Positions 28,050 to 37,059 of a stretch of 64,000 nt of DNA are shown one piece after another. Source of the stretch: Spirochaetota bacterium. GTDB taxonomy: Bacteria; Spirochaetota; UBA4802; UBA5368. The notes below the pieces were generated by a model. The model was not told where the DNA came from and did not search any database. It saw only the letters and a list, made by a program, of their open reading frames with translations. Both the position numbers and the translations under genes were made by a program. The DNA lies in contig DATIKU010000061.1 in the NCBI GenBank assembly GCA_035477215.1, positions 1 to 64,000 on the forward strand. Direction: 5' to 3'. Position 1 is the stretch's first letter. The number at the start of each line of letters is the position of its first letter.

Positions 28050-29258
28050 CTAATTCCCTTCAGAATCGATATCGAGCAGCGCCGGAGACTTGACACAGCG
28101 GAATCCAGCCGCCGCGTCGCTATTGAGATTCGGAATACCCCCTATCTGACGCCTGGTAGTACGTACCGCTTCGCGCCCTGAATACCATGCCCCGCCTCTG
28201 ATCACTTTGAACCTCGTCCCGAATCGCTGATTGGCATACCGGCTCCCCGGATAGGCCCTGTAAAAGTCGGCCGTCCATTCGGGCGCGTTTCCTGCCATAT
28301 TGACGGCGCCATATGAAGAATCACCGATTCCCCCGAACGATATAACGGGCAGAAGGCCCCTGGAAAAAGATCCCTTAATGTCTCCTCCCGATTTCGGGTC
28401 CTCCCAGAATTCCATCGTGTTCGCCCGTCCCGCTTCGAAGTCCGGCCCCCATGGGTATGGCAGCGAACCGGATCGGGCGGTTGCCTTCACACCGCCCGAG
28501 TCGTACACCGCCGGACCGCGCGCCGCTTTTTCCCATTCCATCTCGGTGGGAAGCCGCTTGTTCGCCCATCGCGCGTATGCCGCCGCTTCCATCCAGGTAA
28601 CGAGTACAGGCATCTGCATCAGCCTTTCCTCGGGAAGCCCCCCCTTCCATGAGCGCGGCGGACCTGTCCTCGCGTCGCGCACATATGCCAAATAATCCGC
28701 GTTGGAGACTTCATATTTGTCGATGAAGTAATCTCCCAGTTCAAGAACGCGTTCGGGTGCCTCGTCCCTGTCACCGGTATCGCTGCCGAATACGAATTTG
28801 CCGGCGGGGACGAGCACCATTTTGCGGCCATCGATGGGCGATACGATCTCGTTTTTATAGACGAGGATCTCCCTCTTCTGCGGCTCGGAGTAATCCCGCA
28901 GCTTTCTTTCAGCTTCGCTTCGCAGGCCTATCTCGATACCGGCACGCATGAGCGCCTCGTCCACAGCTTTTTCGAGCATATAGTATGCACTTACCCGGTA
29001 AACACGGTTTTTCCCGACGGGTATTTCATCAAAAGAAATCACCGAGATATTGCCGATAACCCGCTCGCCCTCTATGATAAAATACGAGCCGGCCGCGGGC
29101 TTCTCATCAAAGCGCAATGTCAATAGACCGTCCTTCCGTTTGGACTCGATGCGGGCCAGTATATCGTAGTTCCGTGCCGACAGCACCCCGGCCACCGCGA
29201 CGACGAGAGCCAGCACAGAAAGTATCGGAAGAATTCTGCGCGTCATTTTCCCCTTCAT
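28050..29258 (-). CDS. SUMF1-like (formylglycine-generating enzyme fold) secreted protein
   Basis: The protein has about 402 residues from ATG 29258; ATG 29246, with GAAGGGG close by, is an equally possible start. A signal anchor (ILPILSVLALVVAVAGVLSA) is followed by a beta-rich N-terminal part (to about 150) and a SUMF1/FGE-sulfatase domain (VLVPAGKFVFGSD, YFIDKYEVSNADYLAYV, RLPTEMEWEKAARG, NMAGNAPEWTADFY, VIRGGAWYSG). The cysteines that bind copper in true FGE are absent after RGGAW, so it is probably a binding or structural protein rather than an oxidase. Confidence 0.85.
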   Translation of the reverse strand: MKGKMTRRILPILSVLALVVAVAGVLSARNYDILARIESKRKDGLLTLRFDEKPAAGSYFIIEGERVIGNISVISFDEIPVGKNRVYRVSAYYMLEKAVDEALMRAGIEIGLRSEAERKLRDYSEPQKREILVYKNEIVSPIDGRKMVLVPAGKFVFGSDTGDRDEAPERVLELGDYFIDKYEVSNADYLAYVRDARTGPPRSWKGGLPEERLMQMPVLVTWMEAAAYARWANKRLPTEMEWEKAARGPAVYDSGGVKATARSGSLPYPWGPDFEAGRANTMEFWEDPKSGGDIKGSFSRGLLPVISFGGIGDSSYGAVNMAGNAPEWTADFYRAYPGSRYANQRFGTRFKVIRGGAWYSGREAVRTTRRQIGGIPNLNSDAAAGFRCVKSPALLDIDSEGN

Positions 29259-29316
29259 CGATTGATGTGCTCTCCAACTCCCATGCCTAATCTCCATGAG
29301 GCGGGCGGCGCCTCAC

Positions 29317-29970
29317 CTATCTCTGAAAAATCTCCCTGTCAGGCCATCTCAGACAAGTCAGCCTGCCTCCGAACACGGCGCCTGTATCCAGCCCTATTAT
29401 ATTGCGCCGCTCGTCGAAATAGGGCCTTGACATTACCCCGGCGAAATGAACCGCGGCCGTATGGCCGAAGATGACCGTTTTGGGCCAGCGTTTATCCGCA
29501 TGATAGAATTCCTCGCGGATCCAGAGCATATCCTCTTCGGATTGCAGGTCCATTGTGGTTATTTTCGGATTAAGGCCCGCGTGAACCGCAATAAAATTGT
29601 CGGTTTCGTGGTAAAGGACCAGGGATTGAAAAAACTCCATGTGTCGGGAGGGGATGCTGAAGGAGCCGAACGCGCGCCGGTAGCTCTCTATGGTGCGCCT
29701 GCCGCCGTTTTGAAAATAGATGCCGTCAGTGTCCCCACCGGACAGGTACGCGAGCAGCATGAACTCGTGGTTTCCCTTTAAAAATACGGTCGGATGCAGC
29801 CTCGAGAGCCCTATGAGAAATTCAACGGTCTTATATGAGTCGCCGCCCCGGTCGATATAGTCTCCGAGGAAAAGTAGGGTGTCGTCCTTCCGTATGGTTT
29901 CGCGCAGCCGCCCGTACAGGGACTCAAGCCTGGAATACATGCCGTGCAGGTCGCCGAAGATATAGTACAT
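29317..29970 (-). CDS. PPP-family metallophosphatase
   Basis: The protein has 217 residues from ATG 29970; the longer frame upstream overlaps the lipoprotein gene and is not typical of the family. The start has no clear ribosome site. Calcineurin-type motifs appear in order: FGDLHGMY, FLGDYIDRGGDS, LKGNHEFM, VHAGLNP and FGHT. These resemble small bacterial PPP enzymes (PrpE, ApaH or Ser/Thr phosphatases). It may dephosphorylate proteins or hydrolyse dinucleoside polyphosphates. It lies 19 bases after the lipoprotein gene and is probably co-transcribed. Confidence 0.9.
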   Translation of the reverse strand: MYYIFGDLHGMYSRLESLYGRLRETIRKDDTLLFLGDYIDRGGDSYKTVEFLIGLSRLHPTVFLKGNHEFMLLAYLSGGDTDGIYFQNGGRRTIESYRRAFGSFSIPSRHMEFFQSLVLYHETDNFIAVHAGLNPKITTMDLQSEEDMLWIREEFYHADKRWPKTVIFGHTAAVHFAGVMSRPYFDERRNIIGLDTGAVFGGRLTCLRWPDREIFQR

Positions 29971-29989
29971 CGCAGGCCCGATACCCCCG

Positions 29990-30940
29990 TCAATCGGTTG
30001 TTGTGGCGGAAACCTCTCCATACAATATGTTGATTGCCGCGTTCCCGTCCACAAGATTTTCGGCGCGCACGAGGCCGAAAACCAGGTCCCCCCACCGCGC
30101 CGCGAAGACGTACCCTCGGTCCGGCCGGGGCTTGAACGAAACCTGCCGCGCACCGGCGCTCGAGAGCACGAATCCGCCGCCACCCTGCCCCTGAAGACCC
30201 GCAAAATCCCGTATCGCCGAGGATTTCGATGAACGCCGGGAATAATACACGTCGTATTCTATACCGTTTATCGACCTTGTTCGCACGAACAGCCCCCCTT
30301 TCAGCGGGATATCGGACGGCGCCCGGGAGTAATATACCAGTCCTTCCCTTTGATTACCGACGCCGAAAAGGTTTGCCCAATCGGGCAGGTCGGATTTTAC
30401 CGGCGGTATATTCTCGAGTATGATCCGCGCAAACGCGACAAGATCGCCCCCGGCGTCGTTCTCGTCGGCGACAAGGGCGATGAAATGAAGTCCCTGGCGA
30501 AGCAGAAGCCCGTTCCGGATTACCGCGATGTCATCGCACATGACAGACGGCGCGGGCATCCTCATTGCTTTCCCGACCCTTCGGCCGAAGATGCCGAACG
30601 CGTCGACCGGAGTGCGCATCCGGTATACCTCGATCGTTACCCGGCCACGCGTTTCTCCGATCGGGCGGTAGGACGAGGTCGCGAGGCTTTCACCGCCGTA
30701 TTCCCGAAAGAGCGCCGATTCATCGTCGACCCGGAGGGCGATATTGGTATTGTCGTAGCGTCGCGGAGGGGCCGCGATTTTCCAACCGGGCAGGTCGGAC
30801 TCCCGCGGAAGCAAATGGAGGACATCCGGATCGCGTTCCATCAGCGCCGCGCACCCCGAAAGTGCGCCGAGCATGACGACCGCCGCAAAACATCGGGCGG
30901 CGAACGTCAATCTATGTCCGGTGGCGGGCGCTTTCATCAT
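29990..30940 (-). CDS. Lipoprotein resembling DUF6599 proteins
   Basis: The protein has 316 residues with a lipobox (LGALSGC, Cys at 30). The mature part starts LLPRESDLPGWKIAAPPRRYDNTN and has FREYGGESLATSSYRP and VDAFGIFGRRV segments, a pattern I associate with DUF6599 proteins. It would be anchored in the periplasm or outer membrane. No catalytic motif is visible. It is followed closely by the PPP phosphatase gene. Confidence 0.65.
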   Translation of the reverse strand: MMKAPATGHRLTFAARCFAAVVMLGALSGCAALMERDPDVLHLLPRESDLPGWKIAAPPRRYDNTNIALRVDDESALFREYGGESLATSSYRPIGETRGRVTIEVYRMRTPVDAFGIFGRRVGKAMRMPAPSVMCDDIAVIRNGLLLRQGLHFIALVADENDAGGDLVAFARIILENIPPVKSDLPDWANLFGVGNQREGLVYYSRAPSDIPLKGGLFVRTRSINGIEYDVYYSRRSSKSSAIRDFAGLQGQGGGGFVLSSAGARQVSFKPRPDRGYVFAARWGDLVFGLVRAENLVDGNAAINILYGEVSATTTD

Positions 30941-30971
30941 CCTGAATTGGATTTATCGCATATCCGGTTAA

Positions 30972-31955
30972 TTATTTTTTGACGGAACGCGGATCGATCG
31001 CGTCCTGGAAACCCTCGCCTACGAGGTTGTATGCTGTGATCGTGATGAATATCGCGAACCCTGGGACGAGGGTGAGCCACCAGGCGAAATCCATGAAGTC
31101 GCGCGACTGCGACAGTATATCACCCCAGCTCGGGGTCGGGGGCTGTACGCCGAAACCGAGAAACGAAAGCGACGATTCGATCAGGATGGTCGAGGCTATA
31201 CCGAAGGTGGCCGAAACCAGCACCGGGGCGAGTGCGTTGGGCAGCATATGCCGGAATATGATGGCGCGGTCGCGCGCTCCCAGCGCGCGGGATGCCTGTA
31301 CGAATTCCATCTCGCGTAGTTTCAAAAATTCGCCGCGCACGATGCGCGCGATTCCGGTCCACCCAGTAATACCGATGACGAGCATCACGTTTACCAGGCT
31401 GGGGCCTACAAGCGCGAGTATGGTAAGAATGAGGAAAAAGGTCGGGAAGCAGATGATGATTTCGATAAAACGCGAAATGACCATGTCCACCACGCCGCCG
31501 TAATAGCCGGCGATCGCGCCGATGATGATGCCCATCGTCACATATATGAAGACCGCGATAAAACCCACCAGGATCGATATGCGCGTTCCGTGTATCATCC
31601 GCGCGGCGAGATCGCGGCCCTGCTCGTCGGTCCCCAGCATGTGCCGCGCGCTCGGAGGCATTACGATGGCGTCGAGATCGTACTCCGAGCTGGTATAGGG
31701 CACCGGCGGCATGAGGACGAGGGTTTTGCCGGCCTCGTCCCGGAAATTTTTTCCGGCGAGTTCCGGGTAGTCGAACAGGATTGGGAAATACAGTCTGCCG
31801 TCGGCCGAGTATATGTAGGGTTTGTCGTTGGCGAGTAGCGGCGCGAAGAGCGCCACGGCGAAGAGCGCGAGCACCACGACCAGGCCCGCGAGCGCGAACC
31901 GGTTGCGCCGGAATTCGCGCCAGGCGATCGCCCAGTATCCGCGTGCCGCCTTCAC
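30972..31955 (-). CDS. Peptide-type ABC transporter permease (DppC/OppC family)
   Basis: The protein has 327 residues with the OppC_N cytoplasmic start (YWAIAWREFRRNRFALAG), about six membrane helices and the permease EAA region (EFVQASRALGARDRAIIFRHMLPN). The large N-terminal extracytoplasmic loop carries the typical HMLGTDEQGRDLAARMIHG segment. It forms a heterodimer with the adjacent DppB-type permease; the two genes overlap by four bases (ATGA). No ATPase gene follows, so the energising subunits must be encoded elsewhere. Confidence 0.95.
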   Translation of the reverse strand: MKAARGYWAIAWREFRRNRFALAGLVVVLALFAVALFAPLLANDKPYIYSADGRLYFPILFDYPELAGKNFRDEAGKTLVLMPPVPYTSSEYDLDAIVMPPSARHMLGTDEQGRDLAARMIHGTRISILVGFIAVFIYVTMGIIIGAIAGYYGGVVDMVISRFIEIIICFPTFFLILTILALVGPSLVNVMLVIGITGWTGIARIVRGEFLKLREMEFVQASRALGARDRAIIFRHMLPNALAPVLVSATFGIASTILIESSLSFLGFGVQPPTPSWGDILSQSRDFMDFAWWLTLVPGFAIFITITAYNLVGEGFQDAIDPRSVKK

Positions 31956-32953
31956 TGCCGCGCCTCCAGCCTTATACGCGGATCGACCACCGCGTAGAGG
32001 ATGTCGGCGATCAGTATACCGATAAGCGTCAGCACCGCCGATATCGAAGCGATGGCCATGATGACGGGTATGTCGCGCGCGAGGATCGCCTCGAACGCAA
32101 GCATTCCCATGCCGGGGATCGAGAAGATCGATTCAACGATGACGCTTCCCCCGAGAAGGCCGGGAAGAATAGACGCCATGAGCGTAACGAGCGGCACGAG
32201 CGAATTGCGAAACGCATGCACCAGCACCACGCGCTTTTCGGTAAGTCCCTTGGCCCGGGCGGTCATGATGTACTGCTGGTTGACGACGTCGAGCATGGTC
32301 GAGCGCGTATAGCGCGAGAGGAAGGCGAAACCGCCGTAGGTGAGGGTAACCACCGGCAGCACAAGGTGCCAGGCGATGTTCACCATCCTGTCGAAAAACG
32401 AAAAGTCCTCGGCCCAGTCCGAGATGATTCCCCCAAGCGGAAAGAGGTTCAGGTAATCGCCGCCCGAAAGGACCATGAGCAACAAGAGCCCCACCCAGAA
32501 CGATGGAAGTGAATAAAGGACAAAAAGGACCAGGCTCGAGACTCTGTCGTAGAGCGAGTCTTTTTTCAGCGCTGAAACGATCCCGCCGGGAATGGAAATG
32601 ATATACACGATGATCATACTGATGATGTTGAGGGAGAGCGTAATGGGCAGGGCCTCGCCTATCCGCTCCGCCACCGGCCTGCCGTCCTTTCGCGAGACGC
32701 CGAAATCCAGCACCACGAGTTTTTTAAACCAGTCCCAGTATCCGACGATCACCGGTTTATCGAGCCCGTAGAGCTTTTTTTCCTGCTCGATGATCTCAGT
32801 GCCGATGGCCCCGGCCTTCAGCTCTCCCTGGAGGCCGGCGCGCAGGGTCGTGTAGTCGCCCGGCGCCAGGCGGATCATGGCGTAGGTGATGAGGCTGATG
32901 CCGATGAAGGTCGGCACGAGCAGGAGAAGGCGCCTGACAAGATATTTAATCAT
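31952..32953 (-). CDS. Peptide-type ABC transporter permease (DppB/OppB family)
   Basis: The protein has 333 residues from ATG 32953, which overlaps the end of the binding-protein gene by eight bases. It begins MIKYLVRRLLLLVPTFIGIS, a typical DppB start, and has about six membrane helices and the EAA loop (YIMTARAKGLTEKRVVLVHAFRN). With the neighbouring OppC-like subunit it forms the membrane channel of an importer for peptides or similar solutes. Confidence 0.95.
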   Translation of the reverse strand: MIKYLVRRLLLLVPTFIGISLITYAMIRLAPGDYTTLRAGLQGELKAGAIGTEIIEQEKKLYGLDKPVIVGYWDWFKKLVVLDFGVSRKDGRPVAERIGEALPITLSLNIISMIIVYIISIPGGIVSALKKDSLYDRVSSLVLFVLYSLPSFWVGLLLLMVLSGGDYLNLFPLGGIISDWAEDFSFFDRMVNIAWHLVLPVVTLTYGGFAFLSRYTRSTMLDVVNQQYIMTARAKGLTEKRVVLVHAFRNSLVPLVTLMASILPGLLGGSVIVESIFSIPGMGMLAFEAILARDIPVIMAIASISAVLTLIGILIADILYAVVDPRIRLEARQ

Positions 32954-34547
32954 CGATCGCCGCCACCTTCCATTCAAGATAATTAAGGCCCCTCAGGTGG
33001 ACCTTTACGTCGTTGAAACGGCGGCTGACCACCACCTGCGCGGGCAGGCAATAAAGAAAGGTATAGGGCTGCTCCTCGTGGAGTATGCGGTGAAAGCGGT
33101 GGTACATTTTTATACGCCTGTTTTCATCGAACTCCTTGCGCAACCGTATGATGATATCATCGGCCTCGGCGTTTTTAAACGAGCAGAAGTTGGAGCCCCC
33201 GACAACCTGCGTCGAATGCCAGAGCTGATAGGGGTCGTCCTCCCACGAGAGCGACCAGGCCAGGGTGACCGCGTCGAAATCACGCTGATGGAGCTTCTGC
33301 ACGAAGACGGCCCACTCGTAGCGGTTGATGTCCATCGTTATGCCGGCTTTTGACAGGTCCTCCTTCATGATGGTCCCCAATCGCTCGGCGAACTTGCTTC
33401 CCGACGGCATCGTAAAGGTAAACGTAAACTTTTTCCCGCCTTTATCCAGTATTCCGTCACCGTTGGTGTCGCGCCAGCCGGCCTCGGCAAGGAGCTCCCG
33501 CGCCCTGGCTGGATCGAAGGGCCAGGGCTTTATGCTTTTATCGTAGCCCTTGCTGTGGATATACGACGAGCCGGTCACGATCTCGCCGATGCCGAAGAGC
33601 AGCTTGTCGAGGATCGCTTCTCGATTAACCAGATGCGTCATGGCAAGGCGCACCCGCCGGTCGGCGAAAAGGGGCCGGGCCGCATTCCAGCCGATGTAAT
33701 TATACGCGGGAAGATAATACTGGAGCTTGTAAAAGCCCTCGTTGAATTTCTTCGAGTTCGTCTGACGCACCCATTGGATGGCTCGCACGGACATCACGTC
33801 CATCTCGCCTTTTTTCACCATCTGCAGGGCGATGTTCGGCTCGGCGACTATCCGGTACACGATACGATGCAGGTCCGGCGCCTTTCCCTTGTACCGCTCG
33901 TTTCGAACCAGGACGATGCGTTTGCCCGTGTCCCAGCGTTCGAATCGGAACGGCCCCGTACCGACCGGAAACCGGTTGTTTTTGTGCGTGTTGAAGTCCG
34001 TACCGTTATCGAACACATGTTTGGGCACGATAGGGATCGTACCGCAGATTTCGAGCGCCCGGAAGTACTGCGTAGAATAGCGGAACTCGACCGTATAGCG
34101 GTCGATCTTTCGGACCTCCCGTACGTCGATGTAATATACCTTCAGCGGCGCACAGGCCACTTTCGGATCCTTGATCGTTTTAAACGAGTAGACGATGTCG
34201 TCGGCGGTCAATTCAACGCCATCGCTCCACTGTATCCCCTTTTTAATCCTGAACCGGTACCGCAGCCTGTCGCCGGATATCGACCACGATTCGGCCAGCC
34301 GGGGGATGAGCTCCGCCGTGTCGTAGTCGCGGTCCAGCAGCGTTTCATAGATATGCTGATTAATGGACGAGGCCACCGCCTCGGTCGAGGTGATGGGGTT
34401 GAGATGCCCCGGCTCGGACCCCAGATGGATGTAGAGCGCGCGCGGGTCGCGGACGGATGAAAAATCTCCGCATGCCGTCAGGGCATGGAGCGCGACACAG
34501 AGCGCAATACACCGGGCACCGAACACCAGTATATTCAGAATCCTCAT
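32946..34547 (-). CDS. ABC transporter solute-binding lipoprotein (SBP_bac_5)
   Basis: The protein has 533 residues with a lipoprotein signal (LHALTACG, Cys at 26). The family 5 binding-protein pattern is clear: LNPITSTEAVASSINQHIYE, YRFRIKKGIQWSDG, DDIVYSFKTIKDP, NRFPVGTGPFRFERW and FADRRVRLAMTHLVNREAIL. It captures peptides or comparable solutes outside the inner membrane for the two permeases encoded downstream. No strong ribosome site precedes the ATG. The ligand cannot be predicted. Confidence 0.95.
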   Translation of the reverse strand: MRILNILVFGARCIALCVALHALTACGDFSSVRDPRALYIHLGSEPGHLNPITSTEAVASSINQHIYETLLDRDYDTAELIPRLAESWSISGDRLRYRFRIKKGIQWSDGVELTADDIVYSFKTIKDPKVACAPLKVYYIDVREVRKIDRYTVEFRYSTQYFRALEICGTIPIVPKHVFDNGTDFNTHKNNRFPVGTGPFRFERWDTGKRIVLVRNERYKGKAPDLHRIVYRIVAEPNIALQMVKKGEMDVMSVRAIQWVRQTNSKKFNEGFYKLQYYLPAYNYIGWNAARPLFADRRVRLAMTHLVNREAILDKLLFGIGEIVTGSSYIHSKGYDKSIKPWPFDPARARELLAEAGWRDTNGDGILDKGGKKFTFTFTMPSGSKFAERLGTIMKEDLSKAGITMDINRYEWAVFVQKLHQRDFDAVTLAWSLSWEDDPYQLWHSTQVVGGSNFCSFKNAEADDIIIRLRKEFDENRRIKMYHRFHRILHEEQPYTFLYCLPAQVVVSRRFNDVKVHLRGLNYLEWKVAAIDD

Positions 34548-34728
34548 TATAGCGCCGCCGGAAGGTAGCCCATGGTCCGTGCACTCTACGGCCCCCTGTT
34601 TCAGTAAATCAAGTCTTTTTCCTTAACGCCCCGAATGACCCGGGCAGGCGCGTGATTAACTGTATTTTGCGGCAATATTTCCGTATCTTTACCGGTATTG
34701 TATATTCGTTCAACACGAAGCCTTTCGC

Positions 34729-34757
34729 TTGACAAAAACAGGGTGAATATCCATATT
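34729..34757 (+). promoter_or_regulatory. Sigma-70-like promoter for the HD-GYP gene
   Basis: TTGACA at 34729-34734 is followed after 17 bases by CATATT at 34752-34757 (four of six to the -10 consensus). The ATG of the HD-GYP gene lies 25 bases downstream with GGAAGGAAAT before it, so the leader would be very short. Confidence 0.5.
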
Positions 34758-34781
34758 CGAACATAGATACGGGAAGGAAAT

Positions 34782-35951
34782 ATGGTCTCACGAAAGATAA
34801 AAATAGACCTCGAGTACCTCAGGCCCGATAACAGCTTTATTTATCCGCTGTATTCGAAAACCGGCGAGATGGTGCTCGAGGCCAGGGCCGTGCTTACCGC
34901 CGAAAAGATAGCATACATTTCCGAAAAATACGGCCATAAGCTATATTACACCGATACCGGTGAGCGCGCGGTCATTCCCGCCTACCGCATGAAAATCGCC
35001 TACAACAAGTCGCGCGAGATCATGGAAGAGATCATGAACACCGAGAAGCTCTCGCGCACCTCGCTCCGCGATGCCGAGAAAGTCGTCGAGGAAATCGTCA
35101 ACGACCTGAACACCGCCGACGTGGAGGCCGTGGAGCTGTTAAAGGACCTGAAATCCCACGATGAATACCTGTACAATCATTCCGTCAATGTGGGGGTTCT
35201 CGCCGCGCTCTTCGCGAAAAAGCGGGGCAATTTCTCGCTCGAAGAGATCAAATACATCACCCTCGGCTCGTACCTGCACGACATCGGCTCCACCAGGATC
35301 GACAAGCAGCTGCTCAACAAGGAGGGAAAGCTCAACATCACCGAAGTACAGAAGATGAAGCGCCACCCGCAGCTTGGATACGAGATTTTAAAGAACATCG
35401 AGCGGGTGAGCCCGATAGTGTTACAATCCGTTCTTTTTCATCATGAGAAATTCAATAACCGTGGATATTACGGGCTGCCGTATGAAAACCTTCCCGACTT
35501 TCCCAAGATCGTGTCGATTTGCGACATCTACGACGCGCTCACCTCGAAGCGACCGTTCAGGGAAGCCGTATCGGTCGAATACGCCCTCAAGGCGATCGTA
35601 AACACCATCGATGTGCATTTCGATTATGAAATAATCAGCGACTTTATAAACAGGATAGCCCCGATACTCAATCACTCCCAAAGCTTCTATACTAAAAACG
35701 ATTTCTGCGAGCTCAACACGCAAGAGCTGGCAATGGTCCGCGAGCTTGGAGTGAAAGACTACCTGAAACCGAAGGTTACGGTCTTTTGTAAGTTCGTCAG
35801 GGAAGGAAACAGGCTGGCCGTCAACTTCTACCAGAAACCGATACAGGTGGACCTGGACAAGGACGCACAGCGAAAGCTCGCGAAGATCATCAGCAACGAG
35901 ACCCAGATCGCGGCCATCAAGAAAAAGCTTGAAGAGCGCGACTTCTTTTAA
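34782..35951 (+). CDS. HD-GYP domain protein with degenerate GYP motif
   Basis: The protein has 389 residues. The N-terminal 120 are of unknown fold. An HD-GYP domain follows, with NHSVNVGVLAALFA, LGSYLHDIGSTRID (HD pair) and VLFHHEKFNNRGYYGLP. The metal-binding His and Asp residues are retained, but the GYP signature reads G-Y-Y. The C-terminal 100 residues (KDYLKPKVTVFCKFVREGNR) are beta-rich and might be PilZ-like. Canonical members hydrolyse cyclic di-GMP; this one may or may not. It overlaps the convergent lplA gene by four bases. Confidence 0.88.
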   Translation: MVSRKIKIDLEYLRPDNSFIYPLYSKTGEMVLEARAVLTAEKIAYISEKYGHKLYYTDTGERAVIPAYRMKIAYNKSREIMEEIMNTEKLSRTSLRDAEKVVEEIVNDLNTADVEAVELLKDLKSHDEYLYNHSVNVGVLAALFAKKRGNFSLEEIKYITLGSYLHDIGSTRIDKQLLNKEGKLNITEVQKMKRHPQLGYEILKNIERVSPIVLQSVLFHHEKFNNRGYYGLPYENLPDFPKIVSICDIYDALTSKRPFREAVSVEYALKAIVNTIDVHFDYEIISDFINRIAPILNHSQSFYTKNDFCELNTQELAMVRELGVKDYLKPKVTVFCKFVREGNRLAVNFYQKPIQVDLDKDAQRKLAKIISNETQIAAIKKKLEERDFF

Positions 35952-36754
35952 CCCCCGGGCCCCCCGGATATCGGCCGAATCGACCGGTCGCGGTTCCAGG
36001 CCTCAAGGCCGAAAAGCCCATTTTCGATCCGTACGGCCTCTTCCTCCTCCCGTCCATTGAGGCCTCCTTCCCCGAAGACGCATCCAAGCCTGTCCGCGAA
36101 CGCGCGTGCAAGTCGCCCGGCGAGTTCGGACGCGAATCCCGTCGCCAGCACCCGTTCCCCAAGCAGCCGGCGAAGCGATGTCACACGGCCTTCAGGCGCG
36201 GCAGACGGGCCGTCCGGGGACTTTTCCTTCGCCACGTTTAAAATGCGGAACATCCGTTCGGTGTCGACATCAATGAGCAGCGTTCCATGCTGGAGCAGGA
36301 CCCCTTCCCTTCTGGTCTGGGCGCTGCCCGACACCTTGGCCCCTTCCACCAGAACATCGTTGACCGGGGCGAATTCCGCCTTCAGTCCGAGCCCCTGCAG
36401 GGCATCAACGATCGGCGCGCAGAGCAGCCCGTATGATTCTCGGATGGATTGCGCGGCCGTGCGGTGCGAAAGCGGTATAAAGACGCTGTAGGTAAGCTCG
36501 TGCTCGTGGAGTACGGCCCCTCCGCCGGTAACGCGCCGTATGACGGCCACGCCCTCCCGGCTGCACTCCGCCTCGCGCACCTCCTCCTCGATCCTCTGGA
36601 AGTAGCCGATCGTAACGGCGGGCGTATCCCACGAGTACAATCGGAGCGTCGGCGGACACGCGCGACGGGCAAGCGAATGAAGGATGGCGAGGTCGACCGC
36701 CATGTTGTACGCGCCCCGCCGTGGAATATCGATGATAAGCCGCCATGTCTCCAT
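35948..36754 (-). CDS. lplA: Lipoate-protein ligase A, catalytic domain
   Basis: The protein has 268 residues, a single BPL/LplA/LipB-fold domain with RRVTGGGAVLHEHELTYS and NDVLVEGAKVSGSAQTR, containing the conserved lysine. The active Cys typical of LipM octanoyltransferases is absent (the place reads AEFAP), and the NDxxx segment is like LplA. The C-terminal accessory domain found in E. coli LplA is missing and is encoded by the preceding gene, with which this one overlaps as TAATG. It should activate and attach lipoate or octanoate to GcvH. Confidence 0.87.
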   Translation of the reverse strand: METWRLIIDIPRRGAYNMAVDLAILHSLARRACPPTLRLYSWDTPAVTIGYFQRIEEEVREAECSREGVAVIRRVTGGGAVLHEHELTYSVFIPLSHRTAAQSIRESYGLLCAPIVDALQGLGLKAEFAPVNDVLVEGAKVSGSAQTRREGVLLQHGTLLIDVDTERMFRILNVAKEKSPDGPSAAPEGRVTSLRRLLGERVLATGFASELAGRLARAFADRLGCVFGEGGLNGREEEEAVRIENGLFGLEAWNRDRSIRPISGGPGG

Positions 36755-37059
36755 TATGGCTGTTTCTCCGCATCGCAGCCCGAAGCGGCCTCGACCGTTC
36801 CACGCGCGATGCTCTCTATTGACAGGCCGATAAGTTGAATGCCCCCGGAATCTACCGCCTCCCGCAGACGGTCCCGTACCGTGTTCAATTCCGGGCGCAC
36901 TCCGCGCAGCGCCTCCTCGATCCTGAGCACCGCTTCTTCCGGATGCACGAAAAAGTCGCCGGTGAGCCGCACGCCTTGCACCAGGCCGTCCGCCATGTCG
37001 ATCGAAACCCGAAGGAGCTTTTCCCCCGGCGCTTTAATGACCGCGGTATGCATCGTCAC
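36754..37059 (-). CDS. lplB: Lipoate-protein ligase accessory (C-terminal) domain, LplB-like
   Basis: The protein has 101 residues from GTG 37059, which overlaps the lipA stop as GTGA; ATG 37053 is an alternative. The sequence APGEKLLRVSIDMADG, VRLTGDFFVHPEEAVLRIEE and the rest match the small domain found at the C-terminus of long LplA proteins (Lip_prot_lig_C). In Thermoplasma this domain is a separate protein, LplB, needed for lipoate adenylation by LplA. The arrangement lipA-lplB-lplA strongly supports the same role here. Confidence 0.85.
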   Translation of the reverse strand: MTMHTAVIKAPGEKLLRVSIDMADGLVQGVRLTGDFFVHPEEAVLRIEEALRGVRPELNTVRDRLREAVDSGGIQLIGLSIESIARGTVEAASGCDAEKQP

